A DNA stretch of 64,000 nucleotides from Tsuneonella aeria (GCF_009827495.1 NZ_WTZA01000002.1:310001-374000), one strand, 5' to 3'; counted from the stretch's first letter, positions 1 to 9,275 are shown. The notes: generated from the sequence alone by a model not told the origin. Numbers and translations are program-made.

Positions 1-1635
1 CTCGGCATAGACTTCGGAGAAATCCATCTGGCTGAGGTCGAGTCGCGCGAACTCGTCGAGCGTGAAACCCGTACAGGTCTCGGTCTTCGGCTTGCCCCAG
101 GGCTTGGGCAGCTGCCGCCGGCCCTGCTCCTGCAGGATCCGCGAGAGCTTGGACTCAAAGCAGCAGTAAACCTTCTTCTTGGTCAGACACACGCCGAGGA
201 AGCTGTCGGAGCAATAGGTGCCGACATAGGCGCAGAGCCCCTGCGCATCGCGCTCGTGCAGCAGGACTTCCTCGCGATCGCAGCCGAGCGCCACCAGCAG
301 GCTGATCCCGGGGATGAGCGGGAATCCCTTGCCCTTGCAGCAGTTGAGCACGCCGAAGACCTTCGACGAGCAGGTGTCGCGGGTTCCGCGAAACAGCGTC
401 AGCGTTTGCGGGTCGAACTGCCCGCGCGCCTCGTTCATCGCGTGAAGCGCGGTCACCGCATCCTTGAACTCGTCATTCGCTTTGCGCTCGATCGTCTCGC
501 AAGAGCCGTCGATGCAGTAGACGTCGCCGTCGCAGACATATTGCGTCTCACCCGTTTCACCGGCCGGAAGCGGGCATTCGTAGACGCGCTCCCAGGTTTC
601 GCATGCTTCGTCGCCGCTCAGACACTCCTCGCGCACGAAGCGGCAGCTTCCCTCATCCTCGAGCGCAGAGCAGTCGCTGGCGGCGCTTCGGGTGACGCAG
701 GTATAGCTGCGCTGCCAGGCCCAGCAGGGCCGGGTGACCGCGATGCCGTCCACTATCCGGGTCTGCGGCGCGCTGTCGGTGCAGATTTCCGCGTCGAGCG
801 TGCAATTGCCGTTGCTCGCGAAACCGGCGCACTGGCTCTCGTCGGGGGCGGCAGCTACATCCGTTGTGCTTGTGACTGCATAGGGCGTCCGGCCCGACAC
901 CGGAGCGTCGCAGGTCATCTCGGTCAGCGGTTCGCCCGGTTCCGAGCAGAACCGCGTGTAGCCATTGTCGAACCACTGCAGGCAGCGGCCCTCGCGCTGG
1001 CCGGTCGCGCGGCAGCTCGCGCCGGCGAAGCCTTCGCAGACTGGCTCGCCCGAATTGTTGAAGTCGCCGAACCTGCTGCAAAGGTAGTGATACTGCGGCC
1101 GCCGGGTAACGCTTGCGACGAGCGGAACCCTGCACTGGCCGGCGCTCTGGTCGATCCGCGTGCCGGTATTGCAGGTCGCAAAGTAGGTCCCTGCCGATCC
1201 GGCGCCGGGAGGAAGCGGTACGCAGGTTCCCTGCGCGCCGCCTACCGCCATGCCGCTGGTATAATCGAGCGGGGTCTCGCTGATCGTGCGGCTCCGTGCG
1301 AGCATGTCCGAGATGTCCTGCGGGTCGAACTCGGCGCGGCTGGCCATGCTGTCGCGGATCGCGCGCAGCGCCGGGTTCGTCGTTGCGGTGGCCCGTGCAC
1401 GCGCCTCGATCTGCTCGGGGTTCTGCGCCAGGTCCTGCAAGTCGCGCGTCGCCTGCGGATCGTAATTGGGGACGCGGTTCGCATCGACGGGCGCCGAAGC
1501 CGCGTCGCGCGCGGTGTCTAGCAGGTCTCTTGCTGTCTGCTTGCCATCGGTTTTGGCCGCCTCGGTGGTCTGTGCGGTGCTCGCGTTCGGCAAAACGAGG
1601 ATCATGGCGAGCGCGGCGGCAATCATCCGGGTCAT
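1..1635 (-). CDS. traN: TraN, conjugative mating-pair stabilisation protein (3' end outside window)
   Basis: TraN is the outer-membrane, disulfide-rich protein of F-type conjugation systems that stabilises mating pairs. The 545 visible codons show a signal peptide of about 22 residues ending near STAQ, then a Cys-rich body with 32 cysteines in the visible part, many in CxxxxC-like pairs (for example NCCKGKGF and YCCFESK). The stop codon lies beyond the left edge. I chose the ATG at 1635 because it begins the signal peptide and overlaps the trbC stop in an ATGA. It is the last visible gene of the tra operon. Large ORFs on the opposite strand here are GC-rich shadows. The family call rests on cysteine pattern and operon position. 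Confidence 0.88.
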   Translation of the reverse strand, partial: MTRMIAAALAMILVLPNASTAQTTEAAKTDGKQTARDLLDTARDAASAPVDANRVPNYDPQATRDLQDLAQNPEQIEARARATATTNPALRAIRDSMASRAEFDPQDISDMLARSRTISETPLDYTSGMAVGGAQGTCVPLPPGAGSAGTYFATCNTGTRIDQSAGQCRVPLVASVTRRPQYHYLCSRFGDFNNSGEPVCEGFAGASCRATGQREGRCLQWFDNGYTRFCSEPGEPLTEMTCDAPVSGRTPYAVTSTTDVAAAPDESQCAGFASNGNCTLDAEICTDSAPQTRIVDGIAVTRPCWAWQRSYTCVTRSAASDCSALEDEGSCRFVREECLSGDEACETWERVYECPLPAGETGETQYVCDGDVYCIDGSCETIERKANDEFKDAVTALHAMNEARGQFDPQTLTLFRGTRDTCSSKVFGVLNCCKGKGFPLIPGISLLVALGCDREEVLLHERDAQGLCAYVGTYCSDSFLGVCLTKKKVYCCFESKLSRILQEQGRRQLPKPWGKPKTETCTGFTLDEFARLDLSQMDFSEVYAE

Positions 1636-2381
1636 GGCCAGTCCCCTTCGAGGCGAGCGAGGTGAAGCCGCGCAAGCGCCGCGCCGGGGCCGCCGCCTCG
1701 CGCGAAGGTCTCGAGAACATGGGCGACGCTGACATTGCCCGCGATCCGGTCGTGCGGCGGGACCACGCTTCTGCAATCGAACCCGTCGCACGGGCTGAAA
1801 TCGGTGCTGAGCATGACGAAGCTCGGCGCGGCCTTTATGTCGAAGGCGCGAAAGAGCCGCGGATCGACGCCGAGCGATCCGGCTTCGCTGCCGTCGCTCC
1901 AGATCGCCGCGAGGCGCTTCTTGAAGCCTTCGCTGTCGCCTTGCGGAAACCCGCGCAGGACGGTGACCCCGCCCGCGCGGCCCATGTCGCGCACCAGCGC
2001 CCTGAGGGCCTCGGGCGGCATCGACAGCGAGGCGAAGGCGATGAAGCGCGGTCCTTCGCTCAGCGATGCCGTTTCGGCTTGCGCCTGGGCACGGACCATT
2101 GCGTCGAAATCGAGCGCATGATTAGTGAGGTCGGTGCCGACGCTCTCGACATAGGCCGCACGGTTGGCCTGCGCGCCGTTCTGCGTGCTGCGCGCATCCT
2201 CGGCGAGCACATCGGCCCGCTCGCGCACCGCGGTGGCAAGCGCCTCGGCATCGCCGGCATGTTCGGCTGCGCGCGCGCGGATCGCATCGAGATCGAGATC
2301 GCCCGATGCGCTTTGCGCAAGCGCCAGACCGCCAAGCGAGAGGGCGAAGACGAGCGGGAGGAGCAGAAGGGACTTGGTCAT
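1632..2381 (-). CDS. trbC: TrbC, F-type conjugative pilus assembly protein
   Basis: A 249-residue periplasmic protein of the F-type TrbC family, required for pilus assembly. It has a cleavable signal peptide (LLLLPLVFALSLGGLALAQ) and a thioredoxin-like C-terminal half beginning near residue 110, where GPRFIAFASLSMPPEALR is the family's characteristic block. The later segment around AAPSFVMLS and CDGFDCRSVVPPHDRIAGNVS is also typical. It sits between traU and traN, as in the F plasmid, with four-base overlaps on both sides (stop at 1632-1634, start at 2379-2381), so translational coupling is likely. Confidence 0.9.
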   Translation of the reverse strand: MTKSLLLLPLVFALSLGGLALAQSASGDLDLDAIRARAAEHAGDAEALATAVRERADVLAEDARSTQNGAQANRAAYVESVGTDLTNHALDFDAMVRAQAQAETASLSEGPRFIAFASLSMPPEALRALVRDMGRAGGVTVLRGFPQGDSEGFKKRLAAIWSDGSEAGSLGVDPRLFRAFDIKAAPSFVMLSTDFSPCDGFDCRSVVPPHDRIAGNVSVAHVLETFARGGGPGAALARLHLARLEGDWP

Positions 2382-3391
2382 AGAGCGCAGCAGTTCCTCT
2401 TGCGCCAGACGAGGTATCCCATGTCCTCGCCGATGGCGGGGACGACCTGTCCGGGCTCCTGGAGCGTGGTGGAGGTGCCGATCGGCGGGCAGGCGTAGCG
2501 CCCGCTCGTCGCCGGATTGGGATTAGTTGCCTGGAAGCGGTATTGCTGCTTGCGCATCACCGGCATCAGGTATTTGCCGCACAGGCCCTTCGAGCCCATC
2601 GTGCCCCACGAGACGAGCTCGCGGTGAAGCTTGTAGGCGAAGCGCGAGAGCACGAGCCGCGAGGCTTGCACGTGCCCGATGGAGGCAGAGACATTGCCGT
2701 TCATCGGGTACATCGAGCCTTGGCAGCCCGCGCACCAGAACATCTCGTCGATCGGTAGCTTGGCGGTCGCCGCCGCGCAGTCGGCGGCGCAGACGGCCAG
2801 CGCCAGCGGATTGGCGAACAGGACCGCCTCGGGATTGATGATCGCGGTGAGTTCGCTGTCCTGCCACAGCGGATCGATCTCGGAGATGTAGAGAATGTCG
2901 ATCGAACCGGGCTCGAGGCAGAGGAAATCGGCGACGATCTCCATCCAGTAGATCAGCGGATAGGCGTACCAGTGGACGTGCCAGCTCGAATAGTACTGGC
3001 TCGCCCCGCCGATCGCCGACGGCCCGGAGATCGAACGGAAGCCGATGTCGAAGCCGGGATCGAGCTTCATGCCGCCAAGGTTTACGAAGCACCAGGGCTT
3101 CATGCTGACATCGGCGAGCCGCACCGGCTCCCAGAACCCCATCGCGATGCCTGGCCTCAGGCCGCACAGACACACGGGCAGGTCGGGATTGTCGGGATCG
3201 GGGCGGCTGGAGGGCCAGATCTCAAGCCCACCGACCGAGATCGGGAACAGGCACGACCAGCAGATATCGGTGATCGGGTTGACGAAGCTGCCGGTGCACT
3301 TGCCCGGCCCGGCATCGGCCGCGGCGGGCGCCGCCAGAGCCAGCGACACGGCAGCGAGCAGTGCGGCGGCGAATTTGCGCAGGGCTCTCAT
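2378..3391 (-). CDS. traU: TraU, F-type conjugative DNA transfer protein
   Basis: TraU (337 residues) is a periplasmic or outer-membrane component of F-type transfer systems, needed for DNA transfer. A signal peptide of about 26 residues ends at APAAADA. The mature N-terminus has the conserved CWSCLFPISVGGLEI block, and Cys-rich blocks follow (VCLCGLRPG, DCAAATAKLPIDEMFWCAGCQGSMYP). The open frame continues upstream into traW, but the signal peptide and the ATGA overlap with traW's stop at 3388 fix the start at 3391. The C-terminus ends CCAL next to trbC. Confidence 0.92.
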   Translation of the reverse strand: MRALRKFAAALLAAVSLALAAPAAADAGPGKCTGSFVNPITDICWSCLFPISVGGLEIWPSSRPDPDNPDLPVCLCGLRPGIAMGFWEPVRLADVSMKPWCFVNLGGMKLDPGFDIGFRSISGPSAIGGASQYYSSWHVHWYAYPLIYWMEIVADFLCLEPGSIDILYISEIDPLWQDSELTAIINPEAVLFANPLALAVCAADCAAATAKLPIDEMFWCAGCQGSMYPMNGNVSASIGHVQASRLVLSRFAYKLHRELVSWGTMGSKGLCGKYLMPVMRKQQYRFQATNPNPATSGRYACPPIGTSTTLQEPGQVVPAIGEDMGYLVWRKRNCCAL

Positions 3392-4020
3392 CGCGCTGGC
3401 TCCTTCTTCGCGGAAAGCGCGATCTCGCTCACGGCGAGCAGTCGACCCTGTTGGCGCACGCGCGCGGGCACGGCCCTGATCCCGAAGCGCTCGGTGAGCT
3501 TGCCGCCCTGGTCGAAATAGAAGCGGCGCTGGCGGGCCTTCATCAGCTCGAGCGGCGCGCCACTGATGAGGATCAACTTGGCCTGCCGGTCCTGCTTGAG
3601 CGCCCAGGCGACCTGCGCCGCGTCGTCGCCGTCGAGGAAGAGGAGGTCGGCGCGTAATACAACGCTGTCGAGCGGGTTGACCCGGGTGCCCGCGGCATGG
3701 ATCAGCTCGCCCTTCGCGCCCCTGATATCGGCGGCAAGCGTGATCGTCGGATCGAAGGACCAGCTGCGATCGTCGATCGCGCGCGCGATCCCGGCGACCG
3801 GGTCCGGGCGATTGACGCGCGCCGCCGTGCGTCGCTTCAACTGGTCGTTGAGCTTCGCGGTCTCGCCCGATTTTTCCATCGCGACGAGGCGCGAGTGGAT
3901 CTGCTCGAGCAGATCGCGCTCGATCACCGGAAAGACCGCGCCTTGCTGGCCGTAGTCGCGCGCCTGAGCGGCAGCCGGCAAAGCAAGAGCGATTGTCAGG
4001 ACAAGCGGGAGGCGGATCAC
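3388..4020 (-). CDS. traW: TraW, F-type pilus assembly protein
   Basis: TraW (210 residues) is a periplasmic pilus-assembly protein. The start is a GTG at 4020 that overlaps the upstream peptidase stop as GTGA. It opens a signal peptide (LPLVLTIALALPAAAQA) and is followed by the family hallmark YGQQGAVFPVIERDLLEQI. The C-terminal half contains LFLDGDDAAQVAWAL and AKLILISGAPLELM, typical of TraW. The reading frame is open far upstream, but that part is the antisense-like frame of the neighbouring gene. Confidence 0.88.
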   Translation of the reverse strand: MIRLPLVLTIALALPAAAQARDYGQQGAVFPVIERDLLEQIHSRLVAMEKSGETAKLNDQLKRRTAARVNRPDPVAGIARAIDDRSWSFDPTITLAADIRGAKGELIHAAGTRVNPLDSVVLRADLLFLDGDDAAQVAWALKQDRQAKLILISGAPLELMKARQRRFYFDQGGKLTERFGIRAVPARVRQQGRLLAVSEIALSAKKEPAR

Positions 4021-4526
4021 AGGATCGCCCTCCCGCTGCCGAGGATCTGCCCGGCGCAAACGAAGCCGATCGCACCGTAGCGACTGTCGAGTCCGCGTGG
4101 ATGATCGGTGCCGGTGTAGTAGCAGTTTGCAGGAATCGTTCCTGCGGGACCTCGCGTCAGGGGTACGCCGAGCCGGGTCTTGCCGAGGCGCTTCGCGACC
4201 TTCTCGCCGTTGATGAGGACAGCCATGCCGTGATGCGTCACGACATCGCCGGGCAGGCCGAGCACCCGCTTGCCGAACATCTGCGGATCCGATCCGAAAT
4301 GGGTTTCGATAAGCGCGCTGGGCGGCGGCTCGAAGAAGACCAGGCTGCCGCGCTCGATGGGCGCGCGCTTGTCCAGCCAGAACGCCCAGTTGGGCAAGCT
4401 CGGGCTCGCGTTGAGCAGCAGGGCGTGGTCCTTGCTGAAGGCGTCGAGCGGCGCCCAGGCCAGCGGCAAGGCGCACAGCGCGCAAAGGATAAGCGGGCGG
4501 CGCCAGTGAATGGAGGGACGCTTCAT
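4017..4526 (-). CDS. traF: TraF-type S26 signal peptidase of the conjugation system
   Basis: A 169-residue inner-membrane serine peptidase of the S26 (TraF/LepB) family, which in conjugation systems processes pilin or other exported substrates. An N-terminal membrane segment is followed by the Ser box (NASPSLPNWAFW, catalytic Ser), the Lys box (GKRVLGLPGD, catalytic Lys) and the distal DSRYGAIGFV box. Start at 4526 gives an ATGA overlap with trbI. Insertion of this peptidase between trbI and traW is a feature of sphingomonad-type tra operons rather than of F itself. The name traF follows RP4 usage and is not the thioredoxin-like F TraF. Confidence 0.88.
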   Translation of the reverse strand: MKRPSIHWRRPLILCALCALPLAWAPLDAFSKDHALLLNASPSLPNWAFWLDKRAPIERGSLVFFEPPPSALIETHFGSDPQMFGKRVLGLPGDVVTHHGMAVLINGEKVAKRLGKTRLGVPLTRGPAGTIPANCYYTGTDHPRGLDSRYGAIGFVCAGQILGSGRAIL

Positions 4527-4903
4527 CGGCGCGGCTCCTGCTGGAGCTTTGCGGCAATCCGCCGCTCGAGCTCGGGTGTGGCGTCCTCGGCCGCGCCCGC
4601 GAGCACCGCCTCGGCGACCAGCACGACCCGTCCGTCGCGGCCCATTTCGGCGACCGACGCTTCGGCGGCCTTCAGATAGGCAAGGCTCGCCGCCTGCACG
4701 GCCTGCGGCTCGGCATCGGCGCGCGCGGCTTCGTCGACGAACTTCCCGATGGTCTCGGCGAGACGGACCGTAACGATCCGCGGCGGTGGGTTCTCGGTCA
4801 CCGCGCGCGTGATCCACGCGGCCCAGAGCAGCGCAGCGGCAAGGCCGAGCGTCGCGAGGATTCCGAGGGCTAGCCTGGGGTGGGGGAGCCGCAGTCTAGT
4901 CAT
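4523..4903 (-). CDS. trbI: TrbI-like conjugation protein, single membrane anchor
   Basis: A 126-residue bitopic protein with one N-terminal membrane helix (LALGILATLGLAAALLWAAW) and an Ala/Glu-rich periplasmic helical region containing VVLVAEAVLAGA, followed by a basic tail. Size, topology and position just before traW match F-type TrbI, which modulates pilus outgrowth. The ATG at 4903 overlaps the end of the upstream small membrane protein by eight bases. Longer in-frame extensions upstream lack a plausible start. Confidence 0.75.
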   Translation of the reverse strand: MTRLRLPHPRLALGILATLGLAAALLWAAWITRAVTENPPPRIVTVRLAETIGKFVDEAARADAEPQAVQAASLAYLKAAEASVAEMGRDGRVVLVAEAVLAGAAEDATPELERRIAAKLQQEPRR

Positions 4904-5288
4904 GACGCCTGTCTCCTTCGGCGAGACGGCGCTCGAGCCGCCGGAGGAAGGCCGGCAGGCGCAGCAGCGCGTAACAACCCGCGGCAAACAGGAACGCGAC
5001 CTTGAGGTCCTGGCTGAACAGGTGCCGGGCGACCGGCTCGGCGAGCCGGTAGTGATCGGCAAGGTTGCCGAGCTGCGCGAACAGCAGTCCCAGATCCCAC
5101 CCCGCGAGGAACAGGAACGCGAACAGCGGCAGGCCGAGCACGACGAGCACGATGTTCATCGCAAATCCCGCGGCCTCGATCAGGACGAGGCAGGTGCCCT
5201 GCGCCAGCGACCTCGTGTCGATCTGCCTCGCCCGGCTTTGCCCGCTTGCAATGCGATCGACCGGCGTTTCGTAGTCGAGGACCATCAT
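4896..5288 (-). CDS. Unrecognised small membrane protein inside the tra operon
   Basis: A 130-residue protein with no family I can name. The first 35 residues are soluble. Two or three hydrophobic segments follow (around GTCLVLIEAAGFAMNIVLVV, LPLFAFLFLAGW and VAFLFAAGCYALL), then a basic C-terminus (RRLERRLAEGDRRHD). It is locked into the operon: its first ATG (5288) overlaps the traC stop and its stop overlaps trbI. This position between traC and trbI has no standard F-plasmid tra gene of this type, so it is probably a lineage-specific part of the transfer apparatus (inference from context only). Confidence 0.75.
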   Translation of the reverse strand: MMVLDYETPVDRIASGQSRARQIDTRSLAQGTCLVLIEAAGFAMNIVLVVLGLPLFAFLFLAGWDLGLLFAQLGNLADHYRLAEPVARHLFSQDLKVAFLFAAGCYALLRLPAFLRRLERRLAEGDRRHD

Positions 5289-7846
5289 GCGGCTCCTCGG
5301 GCCGAGCCGGCGATCCCCGCGACCTGGCCGATCGCCTTGTCGAGCGGCATGCCGTCGGCGACATGCTTGTGGATCGCGGCATAGGTGTCGGGATCGGACG
5401 AGAAGATTGTCGCCGAGAACGGGTCGAGCACGAGCCGGCCGACTGCCTCGATCTCTGGACCCTTGATGTAGACTTCGCTGTATTCGGTGCCCGAGCGCTT
5501 GAGACTGCGGATCAGCGTCTCGGTGCGGTCGTCCATTTCGAGCCGTGCTTCCTTGCGGAAATCGGCGATGGTCTCAGCCTTCTGCTGGAGCACCAGCATC
5601 CAGTCGCTGTTCTCGAGCGCGGCGCGCGCCCCGTCCGACTTGTAATAGTCGTTGAGCGATTGCGTGGCGGTCGCGAGCGCGCCGCCGTATTTGCGCGCCG
5701 TGCGGGCATAGGTCTCGACGAACTCGCCCATCGAACCGCCCTTGAGCATGGCCCAGGCCTCGTCGATCAGCAGCAGCTTCTTCGTCGAGCGCGAAGAGCG
5801 GGTCATCGCCTGACCGGTCATGAACATGATCGCCGAGAGGACCACGCTCCGCAGCTCCTCGCGTGAAGCAAGATCGCTCATCTCGAAGACCGTGAAATCG
5901 TCCTCGAAGGCAAAGCTCGCCTTGCCGGAGAAGAACCCGGCATAGCTGCCGCCGCGGCAGAACGGACCGATCGCGGTCGCGAGCTCCCTGCCGGCCTCGT
6001 TTGTTGTCGAGTGGAGCGCATGCGCGACATCGTCGATGCTGCCGCCGCTGCCGAGGCTGTCCCAGACTTGCGTAATCGCGCGGTCGATGAGGCCGCGCTC
6101 GGTATCGCTCGGCGCCGTGCTCGGACGCGCCATCTGCCCGACGATCGCCTTGATCATCGCGAAGCAGTCGAGCCGGTAATCCTCGTCGCTTTGGGCGCGG
6201 GCATCGTCGACCATCGAGAACGGGTTGAGCGAGAAGCCCGAGGCGAGCGTGAACTCGACGAAGCGCCCGCCCTGGAGCTTGACCGAGTGCTCGAAGCTGC
6301 GGCCGTCGTCGATCACCACGACCTTGGCGCCCGCGCCCCGTAGCGCCGCGCACAGTTCCTGCAGCAGTACCGACTTGCCCGAGCCCGACTTGCCGCAGAT
6401 GGCGATGTTGTGGTTGCCCGCGCGGTTCTCGAAGGGCGACCAGAAGAAGGGCTGGCCGCGCCGGCCGACGAGCAGCAGATGCGGAATGTCGCTACCGAGA
6501 TACTCGCCCTGCATCGGCGCGATGTTCGCCGCGGTGGTCGAGAGCATGGTCTTGAGGCGCTTGAGCCGCGTCATGTCGCTTGCGAGCCCATCGGCGAGGC
6601 TCAGCGGAAAGGCGGCGATCAGCCCCTGGAGCTGGAGAAAGCGCTCGTCGGCGAGGTCCCAGCCCGCCGCCTTGTAGATCGCCTTGACCACGCGCTCGTG
6701 CGTGTCGCCCTGGCCGAGCGGCGAGATCGTGGTCAGGCCGTAGAACAGCTTGACCAGCTTCTTGCCCGCCTGGAGCTCGGCCTGGACATGGCGCCATTCG
6801 GCCGATTGCTCGCCGAGCCGGGGCAGGAAGCGCGCGCTCTTCGTGTCCGAGAGGCTGGTGGTGCGCATGAACTTGTAGCCCGCGCGCGCGGCGGCGGCTT
6901 CCTGGTCGGGATAGACGAGGCACAGCATTGTCGCCGTGGGGCACGGGAAACGCAGCTTGTCGGTGAACATGTCGCCGATGAGGCGCGCGCATTCCCACGG
7001 CGCCCAGCGCTCGGGTGTCGAGCGCACGGCATAGTGGCGCAGATCGAAGCGGTCGGGATAGCATTCGCCGACCTGCGGCACGCCGTCGCGGTCGCGGCCG
7101 GTCTCGCGAAAGCGCTCGGTGCGCAGGATCAACCGGTCGTCCTCGACCTCGAGTTCGATGTCGCGGCGGATCGCCTGGAGGTCGAGCGTCTCGTGGCGGT
7201 TCCAGTCTATCCGGTCGGGCTCGCGCGCCGTGGTCGGCGAGGTCAGCTCGTCGATCAGCGACAGGAGGCCGTGCGGCTCGAGGCTCGCCGCGTGCAATCC
7301 CAGCGAATGGAGCATGCCGAGCAAGCCCTCGCGGCATTCGGTAAGTTCGGCATCGCTCACATTGCCGGGCAGGGGAACGCCCAGCGACAGGATCAGCCGG
7401 GTGGCGCGCGCGTGGAACGGAGCATGCGCCGAGCCTGATTGCCAGACCAGATCATACAGCCGCTGCGTGCGCGCCCGCGCGATCGCCTCGTAAATCCCGC
7501 CCTGCTCGTAACGCGGCGCGAACCAGGGACCGACCACCGAACCGATCCGGGGCGAAGCGAAATTGAGCACCTGCAGGCAGGCGCCCGCCGGCATCCCTTC
7601 GGAGAAGAACTGCCCGAGGATCTCGCCGGTGCGCTCGTCCGCGCCCACCAGCGGGGTCACTTCGAGCACGAAACCCTTCGACGCGCGGTTGCGGTAGAGG
7701 CCGGTGCGCTCGTCATAGACCCGGTAGGGCAGCCAGTCCGACAGCATGTCGAGCATCAGCGGCGCACGGGCATGCTCCGCGCGGTCGGTATCGGCGAAAA
7801 GGCCGGAGAGCACCGCGTCGCGCGCGGCGCCAAGCGAAAAGCTCAC
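5285..7846 (-). CDS. traC: TraC, VirB4-family type IV secretion ATPase
   Basis: An 853-residue cytoplasmic/inner-membrane ATPase that powers pilus assembly. The N-terminal TraC domain begins LSDWLPYRVYDERTGLYRN. The C-terminal ATPase domain has Walker A (GKSGSGKS, about residues 482-489) and Walker B (KLLLIDEAWAML, about 695-705), followed by RKYGGALATATQSL, all standard for VirB4/TraC. Length is normal for the family. It overlaps traV upstream (7843-7846) and the small membrane protein downstream. Confidence 0.96.
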   Translation of the reverse strand: MSFSLGAARDAVLSGLFADTDRAEHARAPLMLDMLSDWLPYRVYDERTGLYRNRASKGFVLEVTPLVGADERTGEILGQFFSEGMPAGACLQVLNFASPRIGSVVGPWFAPRYEQGGIYEAIARARTQRLYDLVWQSGSAHAPFHARATRLILSLGVPLPGNVSDAELTECREGLLGMLHSLGLHAASLEPHGLLSLIDELTSPTTAREPDRIDWNRHETLDLQAIRRDIELEVEDDRLILRTERFRETGRDRDGVPQVGECYPDRFDLRHYAVRSTPERWAPWECARLIGDMFTDKLRFPCPTATMLCLVYPDQEAAAARAGYKFMRTTSLSDTKSARFLPRLGEQSAEWRHVQAELQAGKKLVKLFYGLTTISPLGQGDTHERVVKAIYKAAGWDLADERFLQLQGLIAAFPLSLADGLASDMTRLKRLKTMLSTTAANIAPMQGEYLGSDIPHLLLVGRRGQPFFWSPFENRAGNHNIAICGKSGSGKSVLLQELCAALRGAGAKVVVIDDGRSFEHSVKLQGGRFVEFTLASGFSLNPFSMVDDARAQSDEDYRLDCFAMIKAIVGQMARPSTAPSDTERGLIDRAITQVWDSLGSGGSIDDVAHALHSTTNEAGRELATAIGPFCRGGSYAGFFSGKASFAFEDDFTVFEMSDLASREELRSVVLSAIMFMTGQAMTRSSRSTKKLLLIDEAWAMLKGGSMGEFVETYARTARKYGGALATATQSLNDYYKSDGARAALENSDWMLVLQQKAETIADFRKEARLEMDDRTETLIRSLKRSGTEYSEVYIKGPEIEAVGRLVLDPFSATIFSSDPDTYAAIHKHVADGMPLDKAIGQVAGIAGSARGAA

Positions 7847-8418
7847 TGCTGGTCTCCTTGTTCTGGGGCTGGTTGGACAAGCGGATGGGGCACCCGGCCG
7901 GGGGAGGCGTTACGACCGGGTGCCCCGGGTTCCGGCGCATCTGCGCCGGGTATCGCCGGACCGGGCTGCGAGGGGAGGAACAGCTGGTCCGGCAATTCGG
8001 GGAGGTTGGGATCCTGGGAATTCTCGGGCTCCGGCGCGCGAGCGACCGCCTGGCCGATTGCGCGCAGCAGCTCGCCGGTCCCGCTCGGCTGCCGCCAGCC
8101 TTCTGCAGCGGGCTCGGGCAGCACGACTTGGACCACGCGCGCCTCGTGCTCGCGTCCTGCTTCGTCGCGGTGCGCGGCAAGCACGATGCGCAGACTGCGA
8201 CCCACGGACGTCCGGCCCTGTGCGGAAGCGACGGGCAGCGTCTCCTGACCGGCAGCCACACCGGTCGCCTGGGCGTCGATCAGCGAGGTAGGGGCGCAGG
8301 TGCCTTCGGGCGCGCGGCAGGCGAAATTGCCCTCGACGTTGCCGCCGAGCGTGGCGCAGCCGGCGAGCAGCGATGCCGCGACAATCCCGCAGGCGAGGTT
8401 GCGGATGCGCGCGCTCAT
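7843..8418 (-). CDS. traV: TraV, outer-membrane lipoprotein of the transfer core complex
   Basis: TraV (191 residues) is the VirB7-like lipoprotein that links the TraK/TraB core complex to the outer membrane. The lipobox LLAGC is at residues 18-22. The family signature follows it directly: a spaced Cys pair in NFACRAPEGTCAP. The C-terminal half is Pro/Glu-rich and low in complexity, as is usual. It overlaps dsbC and traC by four bases each. Identity rests on the lipobox, cysteine signature and gene order traK-traB-dsbC-traV-traC. Confidence 0.85.
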   Translation of the reverse strand: MSARIRNLACGIVAASLLAGCATLGGNVEGNFACRAPEGTCAPTSLIDAQATGVAAGQETLPVASAQGRTSVGRSLRIVLAAHRDEAGREHEARVVQVVLPEPAAEGWRQPSGTGELLRAIGQAVARAPEPENSQDPNLPELPDQLFLPSQPGPAIPGADAPEPGAPGRNASPGRVPHPLVQPAPEQGDQQ

Positions 8419-9275
8419 GACCGCGGCCCTTTTTCGCCCGCGGCGAACGCGCGCAGCGTCTGGGCATCGCGGAAGCCGTGGAGCACCGCGCCGTCGCTGG
8501 CGCGTACAATGACCGGCGTACCGGCAAAGCCGTTGGTCTTCGCGAAGGATTCGTTGGCATCGAGCGCTTTGGCTTTGGCGCAGGATTTGCCGTTGGCCTC
8601 CAGCTCGCCGGCATAGGCAGCGTGGAGCGCCTTTGTGGGATCCTTCGCGCAGAGCACCGTCTCGGAGAGCTGCCGGCTCGCCGCGCCGAAGATCGAGATC
8701 GGGCGCTCCTCGACCTGGACCTTCGCCTTGACGAGTTCACCCGCAAGGCGCTGGCAATAGCCGCACTGGAAATCCGAGAAGACCACCAGCCTCGCGCCTT
8801 TCGGGTTGCCCCAGCGGATTGCGCCCTCGGCGGGCAGGCTCGCCAAGTCGACTTTAGCCGGCGCAACGCTCGAAGTGGTCTCGTTTTGTTCTGAACGTGC
8901 CCGGGCGCCGCCCGCGGCCAGCAGATCGGGATTGAGTTCGAGCAGCCGCGCGGCGGTAACATCGCGCCGCTCTTCCATGTCGTAGAGCCGACCCACGAAG
9001 AGGTAGCGCGCGGTCTCGTCGATATAGAACAGCGTGTCGCCCGAGACGACCTCACACCACGGGCCGAGCGTGTCGCAGGTCAGCGCGTCGACCGGCGTTT
9101 TCGGAAGGCGCAGCTTGAGCGCGGCGGCGACATCGCTTGCGAGACCGGCCGCATTGGCGGGAAGCGCGGTGACGGCGGCGACGCCGAGTGTCAGCACCGT
9201 GGCGGCGCCGGTCATCGCGAGCGCGACATGGGCGGCGCGGGCTTTGAGGCCCGGGCGGGTATGCGTAAAATTCAT
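8415..9275 (-). CDS. DsbC/DsbG-like thiol-disulfide isomerase of the tra operon
   Basis: A 286-residue periplasmic thioredoxin-fold protein. It has an N-terminal hydrophobic segment (residues about 15-42), a DsbC-like dimerisation region (WCEVVSGDTLFYIDETARYLFVGRLYDM), and the active-site block VVFSDFQCGYC at residues about 164-174. FAGTPVIVRASDG is the conserved cis-Pro region. It presumably isomerises disulfides in the Cys-rich TraU and TraN encoded downstream (inference). It starts two bases after the traB stop. The upstream open frame belongs to a shadow. Confidence 0.88.
   Translation of the reverse strand: MNFTHTRPGLKARAAHVALAMTGAATVLTLGVAAVTALPANAAGLASDVAAALKLRLPKTPVDALTCDTLGPWCEVVSGDTLFYIDETARYLFVGRLYDMEERRDVTAARLLELNPDLLAAGGARARSEQNETTSSVAPAKVDLASLPAEGAIRWGNPKGARLVVFSDFQCGYCQRLAGELVKAKVQVEERPISIFGAASRQLSETVLCAKDPTKALHAAYAGELEANGKSCAKAKALDANESFAKTNGFAGTPVIVRASDGAVLHGFRDAQTLRAFAAGEKGPRS

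Noticed and set aside
256-2498. Long plus-strand frames (421 and 400 codons) over traN/trbC
   Set aside because: Antisense of genes confirmed by cysteine patterns and overlap junctions; no recognisable domain.
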